Below, piece after piece: positions 33,834 to 44,769 of a DNA stretch of 64,000 bases (position 1 is the first letter of the stretch; every line of letters starts with the position of its first letter). The DNA is from Unio delphinus (Eukaryota > Mollusca > Bivalvia > Unionida > Unionidae): NCBI GenBank assembly GCA_029339505.1, contig JAQISU010000022.1:14958001-15022000 (forward strand). The letters run 5' to 3'. The position numbers and the translations under genes were made by a program. The notes beneath the pieces were generated by a model that saw only the letters and a list, made by a program, of their open reading frames with translations, searched no databases and was not told where the DNA came from.

Positions 33834-36800
33834 TTACATATTGATTATAGAGGTCCACTTTTGAAGAAATTGGTCTTCTTTTTTATTTACTATAGCAGTG
33901 TATTTTTCTATGTTCTTATGCATTGCAACTATTTGCTTAAAAGCATACATAGAAGGATTTTTCATATTCAATCGGCAAGTATAAATATAATACTTTGCCA
34001 AAATAAGTAAGAAATTACACAAACAGTCCAGATTTTCACTTCCCAGAAATATTTATTTCTTGGATAAATGTGCAATATTTGGGTAAAAAGTTGCAAAATA
34101 TTCAAGAAAACAGTACCAAAACTGTGAAGTAATATTACAATCATAGAAGAGATGCTCAATGCTTTCATTTTCACTCTTACAAAAAGTACATTTGTTGTCT
34201 TCTAATATATTAATTCTTTTCAGAAAATCATTAGTAGCTATTATTCTATGGATGAATTTAAAGTTAAAAGCGATCAATTTGTTATCCTTTGTACATGATT
34301 TCGCTCGGATATATATCTTAGACCATTCTTCACTACTTATACTTTTATTAAATACTTGTATCCAAGTTTCATGTTTAGCAATGTGTTGCCTTTTATATTT
34401 TTTTAAAAGATCTTTGTAAACAAACGTCAGTGAATTTTGCTTTTGTAAGTTCATTATTTTATCCTCCTGCTTTTTAAACTTATTTTGTACTAAATGTTTT
34501 TTTTTATGGCATCTTTCCATGCTTTTGGAATTTTGAATATTAAGGAGAAGTATTTTAGGAAATCATCACTTCTAGTTTTTTGTTTTATTATTTCAAAAGA
34601 TATTAAATTGCCATTATCATCTATTAGATCCTTCAGATTTTCAAAACCAGCCTCTCTCCATGAATTGTATTGATGGAACAATTTAGTAGGGACAAAATTT
34701 AAAATATTCATAGATACTCATTTGGACCCTGCGGTTCCTCTTTCGAATTGGATATTGCCAAAATTACATCTCTCCAAAAACTATTTTTAATGAGATTACT
34801 AAGTTCTTCTAATTTCCATCTCCCCTAAATCCAAATATTCTTTTTATTTCTGAATACAGTTGAATTGACTAAGGTTTGCCACACTCCATTCTCCCCTTCC
34901 AGCAATCGTTTTACCCATCTTATCTTAATATGTCTAATAAATGAAAACGTGTATCATATTTAGTCCTCCCTCGTTTTCTGGAGATACTAGTATATCGCGT
35001 TTTATTCTCTCTACTTTTCCACCCCATACAAATTTAAATAGTGCGCGATTTAGTTCTGCTTCAACTTTTGCTGATGGATTTGGAAGTGCTGAGAAAAGAT
35101 GTATGAATTTCGGCACAACAAGAGTTTTTACCACAATTACCTTACCAACTAACGACATGTCTTTGACTGCCAGTATTCGTTTAGCTTTTGTCAGTTTCTT
35201 CATATAATTAATTTCCACCATTTGCTGTAAATCTAGAGAAAATTCTATACCAAGTAGTGTAAAATTAGAATAGGACCAAATTAGGCCCATTTCTGGAGAA
35301 TTTCCTGTTTCCAATCCAGATAGCTTTTGTTTTTGTTATATTACATTTAAGTCCAGATAATAGATAAAAACTCTGCAAGATATTCATAGTTGTTTTAAGA
35401 GAAAGTTGAGATCCATCAAGAAGAATAAAAGCGTCATCAGCATACTGACCCAATTTATATTCAGTGCCGTCAAAGATCAATCCCCGTACATCTACATTTT
35501 GCTTTAACGTTATAGCTAAAATCTCAACCCCAATGATAAACAAATAAGGAGCAAGGGGATCTCCTTGACGACATCCTCTTTCTAGTCTAAAAAATGGTGA
35601 CATATGCCCATTATTTATAACACAACTTTTAGAGTCATTACAAAACAGTTTAAACCACTTACAAACAGATTCACCAAAATTAAAAGATTTTAAAGTTTCT
35701 TCCACAAAGGTCCAGTCAATGGAGTCGAAGGCTTTTTCAAAGTCTATTAACAATAGTAAACCATATCTATTTTCATTCTCAAGTTGGTCCATGATATCAT
35801 ATAATAACCTGGTATTTTCTCCAATGAATCTACCTTTCATAAATCCTTTTTGAGTATCACTGATTATTGATGGAAGAACCTTTTTAATCTTGGCTGCAAT
35901 GGTTCCCGAAGCAATTATATAGTCAATATTTAAAAGTGATATCGGTCTCCAGTTTTTTTAAATATCTTCGATGTTTTTCTTCCTTTGGTAGGCATGTGAT
36001 AACTCCTTGCGTCTGAAAATCTGAAAGTTTACCTACAGTATATCCGTAATTTATTGATCTGCATATAAATCCCCCAAGATACTTCCAAAAGAATTTATAG
36101 AACTCTACAGTGAATCCATCTGAGCCAGGACTTTTTCCATTTTCCATCCGTTTTAGAGACATACCGACTTCATTAATTGTTACCAGACCTTCGCATGATT
36201 CTCTTTCTTCATGGCTAAGCTTAATATTGTGATTAAGAAATCTATTTAGAGTTTCTTGAGTAGCCTCGTCATTAAGCTGAGCAGTTCTACTTTTATACAA
36301 TTCCATATAAAACTGTTTTTGTGCTTCTAAAATATAAATTTGGTCAGATATATTTGTCTTATCATCTAAAATAATTTCCTTTATTGTTTTATTGACGTAG
36401 TTTCTTTTTTCAAGACTTAAAAATACTTTGTGCTTTTTTCCCCAGATTCGTACCATCTAGCTTTAGAGCTTAATATAACACCTTCTATGTAATTTTTCCT
36501 AGCTTCCTCTAATTCTAACTTGTTTCTTTCTAAATTTTCTAAAGCTTTCCCTTCTATGTTATTCACCAGTCCCCCCTGAATTTCTATTATTTCCTGTTCA
36601 ATTTCTTTTAATTTTTTCTGTTTTTCTTTTGTTTTCTTAATAGAATAACATATAGTTTCAGATCTTATTTTCATTTTTAAAATTTCAAAGAACATTTGAT
36701 CATATCAAGTCGGTTATACACTTTTTAATTAAATCAGTATACTCAATGTTCTTCAACAGTTGGGCGTTAAATTTCCAATATCCTTTTCCTCTTGGACTCA

Positions 36801-37550
36801 TTGAGAATGCCACACTTAACACAACAGCTGAATGATCAGTCTTATACCCTGGTAATATACGCACATCATTTGTATTCATGTGAATGTCATCTGATACAAG
36901 AAAGTAATCTAATCTACTTTGTTTCAAGGGAGACTTTTGCCTCCAGGTATACATCTTTAAGTCTTGATTGCAATTTTGCCAGGGGTCAATTAATTCTAAT
37001 TCGTTTTTGAGGTCTTGAATCGCTGCCCTGGACTGTTGGTGTTTGTCATGTAAAATGTTATAAGTATCCAAATCTAGGTTTTGAACAGTGTTCCAGTCTC
37101 CACACATAATAATTGACGAGTTCTCAAAAATAAGATCTCTTTTAACTCTCTAAAAAAGTTTGGTTTATCATCATTATAACCATACAAATTTAGAAGGGTT
37201 ATTCTGTTACCATTAATTGTAATATCTAAAATAATAAATCTACCTTGACCGTCACATCTTTCTCTATGAATTATGAATTCAAAAGTATTTCTAAAAAATA
37301 TTGCTACCCCAGCACTATTGTTAGAACAATGGCTAAATATACATTTGTATCCCCATTCCGCTGCCCAATAAGATTCATCATTCTTTGTACTATGAGTTTC
37401 TTGCAAGCATACTATAGATACATTCTTTTGTTTTACCCAGTGGAAAATGTCCCTTCGTTTAAAGACTGAGCCTTGCAGGCCTCTAACATTTATAGATATA
37501 ATTTTTATGTTATTATCCATAACAACAGTATAACGTTTACAAATATACAT
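33834..37550 (-). pseudogene. L1/Tx1-like ORF2: AP endonuclease and reverse transcriptase
   Basis: Best start is the ATG at 37520 (M-D-N-N-I-K-I-I-S-I-N-V-R-G-L). The endonuclease has C-L-Q-E-T-H-S, then after a frameshift near 37090 G-D-W-N-T-V, S-R-L-D-Y-F-L-V-S and Y-K-T-D-H-S-A-V. A coiled-coil linker follows (36695-36460, ending A-R-W-Y-E-S-G-E-K-S-T-K-Y-F). RT landmarks are G-K-S-P-G-S-D-G-F-T-V-E-F-Y, motif A L-L-I-D-F-E-K-A-F-D-S-I-D-W, motif B R-G-C-R-Q-G-D-P-L-A-P-Y-L-F, and motif C Y-A-D-D at 35444-35433. The C-terminal part has a knuckle-like C-T-F-C...H-L-F-Y-D-C (about 34200-34150). The frame is broken near 37090, 36700, 36440, 35920, 35290, 34930 and 34510. The proteins would nick target DNA and copy LINE RNA into it. 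Confidence 0.92.
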
Positions 37551-38148
37551 GTTCTTGTACAGGAATGTATGAATTAATTATCACCTTAAGTTTATCATAT
37601 GCATGCCTTTCACACTAACTCTCACACAGAAAACAATCATCCATAATAAAATCCTCCATGGTGTTAAAGTACAAGCTGTAGATTTGGCAGCAGTTAGTAT
37701 TTAATACAGTATACGATAGACAACAGCTTTGCAAACCAATAGACACAGATTAATAAGAGCATAAATTACAAATTAATGATTGAAAAACAAAGTGTTCAAT
37801 TGAGAGCATACATGAAAGTGGTGGGTGATAGAACACGAATGGGAGACTGAACATAACATTAACGTTGAAGAGCAGTGTTGAAGAAGGTCAATACAAGACT
37901 GAGTAGATGAGTATGTATATGAGTGAAAGATGATATTTGAACTAATTGAATTGAGTTATAAAGAGATATGACACAATGGATGTACAAAAGAACAAATCAA
38001 TCTATTAATTAGTAACAACACTGGTATAAGAAAGAATTAACCAACACAAAATATTAAAACAGATCCGAGTAGAGAAAGGAGTATCAAAACAAAAGTTCAC
38101 ATACCTATATGGACAATTCCAAGAGTTCATAGAGTTGCCTATTTACAC

Positions 38149-38727
38149 TTATTTTCTAATTTTCTCATTAATTTCATCACAGATGTCAAATTTTATCCTT
38201 TTTCCTGATTTTGTTTTACCATACACAGATCCATTAAAGTACCATGCACTGTCAATTTCTTGATGCTTGGATAATTTATTGATGAGTTCAGTGTTCATCT
38301 TGGTCACATCCTCTACCAGTCTAATTCCTTTGTTCTGTTGAAATCCTTTCGTTTTTTCTATAATTGGTAGTTTACAGTCCAGACTCCAGAATTTGACAAT
38401 CACTGGCCTTGGTTGTCCCTGTCGGCCTGGGATCCTATGCACCACTACTATGTCCCTGTTGTCCAGATTAATATTTGTGACTTCCTTCACTAAGTTTGGA
38501 ATTCTCACTCTCAGACATTCGTTTTTCTTCTCCTCCAGCCCTAAAACTTTAATGCTCAACTTTCTTGAATATTGTTCTGTTTGGTTGGAAGCCGCACTTG
38601 CAAGCTTCGATCTCCTGTCAAAACTATTCATGTCACTCCTCATTTTGTCATTTTCCTTCTTTGCCTCTTGTAATTTTTCTTGCAGTTGGTGGTTTTCGAA
38701 TTCCAGTGAGTCCATCCTATCCATCAA
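38149..38727 (-). CDS. L1/Tx1-like ORF1 RNA-binding protein
   Basis: A 192-codon open frame; the first ATG lies at 38724 (M-D-R-M-D-S-L-E-F-E), and an in-frame stop lies some 60 codons upstream. Residues about 5-45 form a coiled coil rich in Glu, Lys and Gln. An RRM-like segment follows with L-S-I-K-V-L-G-L-E-E, I-V-V-V-H-R-I-P-G and R-P-V-I-V-K-F-W. The C-terminal domain contains I-R-L-V-E-D-V-T and the end N-E-K-I-R-K. The order coiled coil, RRM, C-terminal domain is that of L1-type ORF1 chaperones (Transposase_22), though the protein is shorter than usual and may lack an N-terminal portion. This is the only LINE frame that remains unbroken. Confidence 0.85.
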   Translation of the reverse strand: MMDRMDSLEFENHQLQEKLQEAKKENDKMRSDMNSFDRRSKLASAASNQTEQYSRKLSIKVLGLEEKKNECLRVRIPNLVKEVTNINLDNRDIVVVHRIPGRQGQPRPVIVKFWSLDCKLPIIEKTKGFQQNKGIRLVEDVTKMNTELINKLSKHQEIDSAWYFNGSVYGKTKSGKRIKFDICDEINEKIRK

Positions 38728-39003
38728 CTCCCCTGTCCTCTCCTTTGCTACCCTTTCACTTTCTGCAACTATGAAAAATGCACCATTAAAACTCTATCTT
38801 TACTCCATCATCATCAAACTTTCAATGGAAAAAAAAAACACTTTTTTTCTCCAAAAGTGTGTATGCTCCACCAGTAATGTTATATGCTCTGCATTCCTTG
38901 AGTATTCACATATAAACCCAACAATTATGAATCATTTCACTATAGGAAGAATCGCTATAAACTGCCAAAATCTACAGAGCTACTTTGCTAGCCTCTACCT
39001 AGA

Positions 39004-39014
39004 GCCGCCATTTT
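39004..39014 (-). promoter_or_regulatory. YY1-like site at LINE 5' end
   Basis: On the sense strand AAAATGGCGGC lies about 11-21 bases from the element start. Mammalian L1 5' regions carry a YY1 site at a very similar distance, where it sets the transcription start. The match is by consensus only. Confidence 0.45.
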
Positions 39015-39024
39015 GGAACACCCC

Positions 39025-39037
39025 CTTAACCAAACAT
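39025..39037. repeat. Target-site duplication, right copy
   Basis: CTTAACCAAACAT, identical to 33530-33542, where interrupted PLE E coding sequence resumes. Confidence 0.9.
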
Positions 39038-40345
39038 CTGGTTTTAAGAAACATTTATTTAGAAAATCATTTTCCAATTTTCCCATAAATAAAGATGCAT
39101 AAGAAAGTGCCATAGGGCTACCCATTGCTGTTCCCATTTTTTTGGAGATGGGTTTGTATTACCAAATTAAAAAAAGTTATTTTCGAGCACAAGTCTTATC
39201 AAATTTCAAACATGTTCTTTTGATAGTTTACATGTATATTCGTTTTCTCCAAGATAATATTTACATGCTTCGATACGATCATTGTGTGGTATATTCGTGC
39301 AGAGTGAAACCACATCAAGTGTAACTAGTAAAGAATTTTCAGTTAGTTTTGGTAAAGATTTCAATTTGGTAATGAAATCAAAAGTATCTTTGACATATGA
39401 AGGTAGTGATTTCATTAGTGGTTGTAAAACATGATCAATATATTTGGATATATTATTTGTAACTGAGTTACAAGTAGAAATAATAGGTCTACCTGGATAT
39501 CCTAAAGGTAGTGACTTGTCAATCGTTTTATGTATTTTTGGTAAAATATAAAATTGAGGTGGGCGTATTTTATTCGGGAAGATATCTAGTTTATCATGTA
39601 TTGAGCAATTGTGTATAACGATTTGATTAATACATTTGCTTATGTTTTCTTTAAATTCTTCAGAAGGATTATAGGAAAGTTTTGTATAATATTCATCATT
39701 TAATTGTCTTTCTACTTCAATATAATCTTCTTTATTCATTATTACTATGGTGCTGGACTTGCCTGCTTTTTTAATAGTAATACTTTCGTCCTGTGATAAG
39801 GTACGCAAGGAAATTAATTCTTGTTTAGATATGTTAGTAAAATGTTTTCTTTCAGAACTGCTATTTAAAATTTCTTGTTTAGTTGCTTCAATATAAAAAT
39901 CGAGATTAATATCTCGACCACTAGAAGGTGTAAATGATGATTCTTTTTTATTGAAAAGGGCTTATTTTTTAGATGATTACTTTTGTCTTGTGAGTTTGTA
40001 TATGATTGTGAGAAAAATTCTTTTAATATTAACGATCTAGTGTATTTGAAAAATGCTTCTGCTAAATTGATATTATCATGCACTTTGGTTCTTGGACAAA
40101 AAGATAAACCCTTACCTAGAAGAATGTAATCACTATCAGTTAGAGTTCGTTTAGAAAGGTTTAACAGTTTCTTTTCCTCTTTTGATTTCCTTTTTTCTTG
40201 TCTTTCCTCCATTTGTTCTTGTTTTGTATTCTAATAAATCTCCTATTCTTTCTTTTGTTTGTGTTGTGTGCAACAGATCCTTGAGGGTTTCCATAAGTTT
40301 TTGTAATGTTTCTATTACATGTAGAGAGGTTGAGACACTAGTAAT
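39025..40345 (-). mobile_element. PLE family E, 5' half (RT N-terminus)
   Basis: Resumes the PLE split by the LINE. The minus strand reads R-L-N-L-S/L-L-N-L-S-K-R-T-L-T-D-S-D-Y-I-L-L (40165-40110, with Tyr where copies A and B have stop), N-L-A-E-A-F-F-K-Y, K-E-F-F-S-Q-S-Y and P-S-S-G-R-D. A frame from 39808 to 39206 then carries M-N-K-E-D-Y-I-E, Y-P-G-R-P-I-I-S-T-C, L-K-S-L-P-K-L, motif A V-T-L-D-V-V-S-L-C-T-N-I and G-E-N-E-Y. Motif B M-G-T-A-M-G-S-P-M-A lies at about 39140-39110. Frameshifts lie near 39880 and 39200. Coding similarity fades at about 40345; no pseudo-LTR was recognised upstream. Confidence 0.88.
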
Positions 40346-42119
40346 CTGTAAACGTTGAGTTCTTTAGATCCGTTTGCCACACAGGTAGAGCAAGTATACA
40401 AAGACTAAGCCGTGTTGATTATGTATTACTTTTCCATAAGATAATGATCCAGTACATGTATATTTATATAATGGATTCCTAATAATTTGTAGACAAAACG
40501 TCATTCTGTATAACGAGAACAATTAAGAACGAACATTGGAAAATGTAAAGTTCATTTCAGTAGTATGTAGATATTGCATTGGAATTTCTCTGCAGCATGT
40601 CCAGCCCATCTATGTCGTGCACTCGTCGCAATGCCTAGGTAGAGTATGTTTTCAGGTAGTTGATAGCATTATATGAACACTTATTTCATTCATAATTTTG
40701 ATAGTTTAGTGTGGTATGCATGTTGGCATATGATATTTATAATAATTAATTTTGTTTCTATTATGAACATTGAATAAATGATTTATACTACTACTACTTA
40801 TAATAAAAGTAATAGTAAATTAGCAACAAATGCATTAATATAATCATTTTTAACTGTAGGAATAGAATGTGCAAGTCAAAATCGAAATTCTAGGCAATCA
40901 TGCTGGTAAAGTTTGTGGCATAACATCCTGCACAAGAAAATAAAAAGATGCCAAAAATGTTTAAATTTCTTATTTATGTAGTAAAGTTACAAATTACGAA
41001 ACAGCTTTCTGTGCAGGTTCTCATATTTTAGGGCACATTCTGATGTAATTATCGGAAGCAAACGACGAAATATTTACATGTGTAGTCATGCATTCGCCCC
41101 ATCGCTGAAAATGAATTTGTCCAGGTATTCGAAATGGCACGAGAGCATGGCTGCTGTTTATATTGCAAGCTTCCGTTAAGCACGAAACTAGAAGGCGACG
41201 ACGATGTTGTAGCCACATTGGTCGCAATCAGATTAAAAATTATAAATCAATGATAGAACTAAGTTCTGTGGATTTTTCATCTTTTTTATGTTTCTCGTTA
41301 TTGAAATCGGTAGGTCTTTTTCTCTCTTCAAACAAACGGGTATGTATAGTCAAACCTGCGTTTTAAACTTTAATAGCAATATAGTTATAATGAAGTCTAT
41401 TTAATCGAAATTGGTTGATCTGCACATTGTCATAACATTTCCAGATGAAAATTATCGATTGCCGTGGACTTTTACAATGACTATAGACTGGGTAAAAAAG
41501 CAGAAAATGGATTGAACTATTATTACTGGTGCAGGGGTGAATAAAGGTACAATTGCGTAAACAAGATGTCGCGCGCATTTTCATTGATCTACTTTTATAG
41601 ATTTTCCAATATGAATGAGATAGGGGAGAAACGTACGATCAGTTTTATTCTAGACTTGTACGTATGATATTTGTTCAAAATGATATATGGTGATGTACAA
41701 TTTAACTTGGTATGAAATAAATCTGAATTAAAGCAGTTTTTTATATTAACAAATCTCGTCTTATTCGTATATGAATGATCATATTTGTATGGCAGAGATA
41801 GGCATTTTGTACCAATTGAAAAGAAGCGATGTATCACACAAGATGTATACGAAGTTACATAATTGTCTCCAATTTGTTGGACGTGTGTCGCTTTTTGTTT
41901 TCTTGCCGGTTTTCTACATATGTTTGGAAATGACATTGTTGTGTATGTAGCACGTTTTCCGAAACGCAGTCACATCCCTTCTTACACCATAGCGCGCGAC
42001 GAAACCGGTTTAAACTGGATTACCCCGCTTGCTTGGCTGTCCCTAAAATTGTCGAAGTATAATATCATTGATTAAAAAAATAAACTAGAGACGAACGTCA
42101 TACATCATAAAGTATATTC
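40346..42119. other. Intergenic, no gene seen
   Basis: No recognisable coding sequence or element ends. Short open stretches near 41163-41366, 41595-41936 and 41863-42075 show no motif and overlap on opposite strands. Confidence 0.5.
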
Positions 42120-42221
42120 AATATATCGATTTAAATTGTACAATTTTATGTAGTACATTGGCATCAAATCCATTAGTATACAAAATATCTAACTTGTCAA
42201 TCCAACAAGTTACTTTTAAAT

Positions 42222-43365
42222 TCAGAACTATCCTTATTAGCATACAGGATTAGCTTTCTTAACTAATCTGAGAGGATACCATATTGTCGCCCCTTTTTCT
42301 GTATGACGAAGTTTCTGGATCTTGACATAAGAATAGAATAATCTTGAAACATGCTGTCTGGAACGGCGCAGTTGTTGCTGAAGTAGCATAATCTATGTTG
42401 TTAGTGAAAGTTTCAACGAACTCCTTAGTATATTCCCATTTGCAGCATGGTAGAAGACCATCTTGATTTTTGCAGATAAGTAGATAGTAATTCACATTAT
42501 GGGTAAACTCTAATCCATTAGTAGAATTTAACCGATTTATCTCTGGATTAAGCATCAATTCCAGGACCAACTTTGGAGAAAAATCTGACTCTTATTTCCG
42601 TAGCACTGGCAACTGAAGCTGCTTTAATTGACATTGGTGTGATAACATGTATTTAAAATCCCATATCTCTTATCCGAAACGCTTCTGCATCAGCCATACC
42701 GGCCAACCAATTTACTTCATTAAAATCAGGTGCACAGCAGTGATGAAGGATGAGATGCCATGCTTTGTCATTTGTATGTGTATAAACTGTTTCAACAACT
42801 GCGTCTGATATGAATTTTTTTCCAGTCCATGTTGTGCCCAACATAGCTATTAAATTGTTTGACAAAAGTTTGTGTCAATATTACTGTTTGATTTTGGGTG
42901 ATTAGACAATCCAGGAACTCCTTGAGTGTTTGACAAAGGAGAACCATTTTCAAATACTTCGTTGGCAGAACCAACATTTCGTTGTTGTTCCTGTCATTGC
43001 TGCATTCCCCCTTATCTGCCATTAGTATTCATAGTCGTCAACTGATGCTCCCAAGTTTTCGTAACAATTAGTAGATAAGATTAAAAATAATTATATTCAA
43101 TTTCTAAATGGTCAAAACAGAACGCGACGGTAAACGAATATGAATACATTCAATCGTATATAATTTATAGGCTGGATGACGGGACTATACAGTCCCGTCT
43201 TCTTTCTCTGTATCTGTTTCTGAAATAAGTGTGTACGGGATACAATGTTATTCTTCCGGATATCTTGTAATATTTCTCTGTCTCCGACGCCCAATTATGT
43301 AATGAAATTATTTTTTTACACCAGTAGAACTAACTCACTTCCAGTGGTTATCCCGGATCAGTGTC
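42222..43365 (-). mobile_element. Insert of unknown identity within PLE F
   Basis: About 1.1 kb that is absent from the other PLE copies and separates two parts of the GIY-YIG coding region. On the minus strand three open stretches follow one another in different frames: 43022-42792 (begins M-A-D-K-G-E-C), 42865-42653 (W-L-A-G-M-A-D-A-E-A-F-R-I-R-D) and 42570-42259 (C-C-K-W-E-Y-T-K-E-F-V-E-T-F). They look like one decayed protein of about 250 residues. I do not recognise the family. No terminal inverted repeats or poly-A were identified, and the borders are approximate. Confidence 0.5.
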
Positions 43366-44049
43366 CAATGACAGTCACCATGCACAATATTTATTGGCAA
43401 GAAAGAAAACAAAATGAGTAGAGAGTGATAATTGATATTAAAGTGCGTTGAAATTTTCGAGGAAGTCTGAGGATTGCTATAAATTTGTATAATAATGCGA
43501 TGATTATTCATTCTCTTAGAAACTAGTTAAAGTGTTTGTCCAACATATTGCATGCTACATTTTTTTAAATACAGGTTATTAAATAAATCATATCAGTTGA
43601 TATACAGTTAATGTTAACACTTTGAGAAAATACCTTTTTTGTATTAGCACTGCTGAAAGTTAGTACTTTCTCTGTTTGCACATTGAGAGCACCGGTTGTC
43701 TTGCAATTCAATGACGAAAAGTATTTTTTAAAATTAACTTCTCTGTCTGTCTAGTTCAAATTAAAAAACTTGCACGTTCTTGGATCTTCTATAAGCGAGA
43801 ATTGGTTTAATTTTGTAAAGTGATTTAAATTTAGGAGAGTAAAATATACGATCTGTATTAGGTTATGATGGATAATATTTTATTGTGAAAGGAATTATAT
43901 CTCTATTTTACATTATGCTGTTTTAAAGCTTCATCCTGAGTAAGATTACGGGCTTTTTCAGAGCAGAACTAATTATATATGTAGAATAATTCTTTTTTTG
44001 GTAATAAGTAATTTATTCAAAGAATTTTGTAATTGACAATCGTCTAAAT

Positions 44050-44126
44050 TTTAGATTGTCAGGCCAAAATATACACACGTATTAGTTTAGACTCTACAAT
44101 AATGCGTGTGTATATTTTGGCCTGAC
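44050..44126. repeat. Inverted duplication of a PLE F segment
   Basis: GTCAGGCCAAAATATACACA at 44058 is answered by its reverse complement at 44104-44126 around a ~20-base spacer. The right arm with its downstream flank is original PLE RT code (complement of Y-C-Q-A-K-I-Y-T-H); the left arm is the same sequence inverted. This is a template-switch footprint beside the hAT fragment. Confidence 0.8.
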
Positions 44127-44157
44127 AGTATGGTTTACCGTTTTTAAATGACATGGG

Positions 44158-44769
44158 ATGAAGTGTGGTTATTGAAATTGGCCTTTGCTGCAGACATAAC
44201 TAGTCATGTAAATTTTCTGAACCTAAAACTACGAGAGGAAAATCTAGTTCCTGATCTATACACCCACCTAAAGGCCTTCAGATGCAAACTTGTCTTGTTT
44301 TTGGAACAAGTACAGGCAAACAACTTGACGCACTTTCAGCAGTTCAAGGTCTTCATGGCTGAAATAACAGTTGAGTTCCCCACGTCATTTGCATTTGAGA
44401 TCATCAAAGACCTCCAGCTGCATTTTCAGGAGCGGTTTTCTGACTTGGTTTCAAAGGCAGAAGAAGTGAGACTGTTTCAAAACCCATTTAAAGCAGATGT
44501 GGCCAGTTGCCCAGAAGACTTTCCTAATGTCAAAACTTTTGCATCAAGGTACCTTTCAATCTTTGGAACAACATACCTGTGTAAACAAACATTTTCAAGA
44601 ATGAAATACGTTAAGAACAATTTGAGAACAAACTAATGTTAAATAAATAATTAAAAACAACATCCATGTTTTGATTCTTTTTTATTTGGACATCGAGTGT
44701 GTAGTCGGCCCCCGAACTGCTGTTTGATAGTTAATGCGGCCCTCGGGCTGAAAACTTTGGAGACCCCTG
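44158..44769 (+). pseudogene. hAT transposase C-terminal fragment (GTF2IRD2/ZBED-like)
   Basis: A plus-strand frame of about 155 codons, opposite to the surrounding PLE. It reads L-A-F-A-A-D-I-T-S-H-V-N-F-L-N, L-K-A-F-R-C-K-L-V-L-F, and near the end F-G-T-T-Y-L-C-K-Q-T-F-S-R-M-K-Y, the signature of the hAT C-terminal dimerisation region, then a stop at 44634. The 3' noncoding part ends ...TTTGGAGACCCCTG at 44769, a typical hAT terminus. The N-terminal two thirds and the left terminus are missing. GTCTAAAA follows the end and GTCTAAAT stands at 44042-44049, a plausible imperfect 8-bp duplication. Confidence 0.85.

Larger units (their letters stand above)
33543..39024 (-). mobile_element. L1/Tx1-like LINE, near full length, nested in PLE E
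   Basis: A 5.48-kb element inserted in the minus orientation inside the RT motif C region of PLE E, flanked by 13-bp perfect duplications. Order from 39024 downward: a 5' leader of about 300 bp, an L1-type ORF1 (38727-38149), a spacer of about 600 bp, ORF2 with AP endonuclease and reverse transcriptase (37520-33834), and a 3' region ending in an A run of the sense strand (plus T run at 33543-33549). Several frameshifts in ORF2 mean this copy is inactive. Presence of the 5' end is unusual, since most LINE copies are 5'-truncated. Confidence 0.93.

Noticed and set aside
38393..39088. Plus-strand frame of 231 codons, one of the longest in the window
   Set aside because: It lies antisense to the L1-type ORF1 and the LINE 5' leader; the minus strand has the conserved ORF1 domains.
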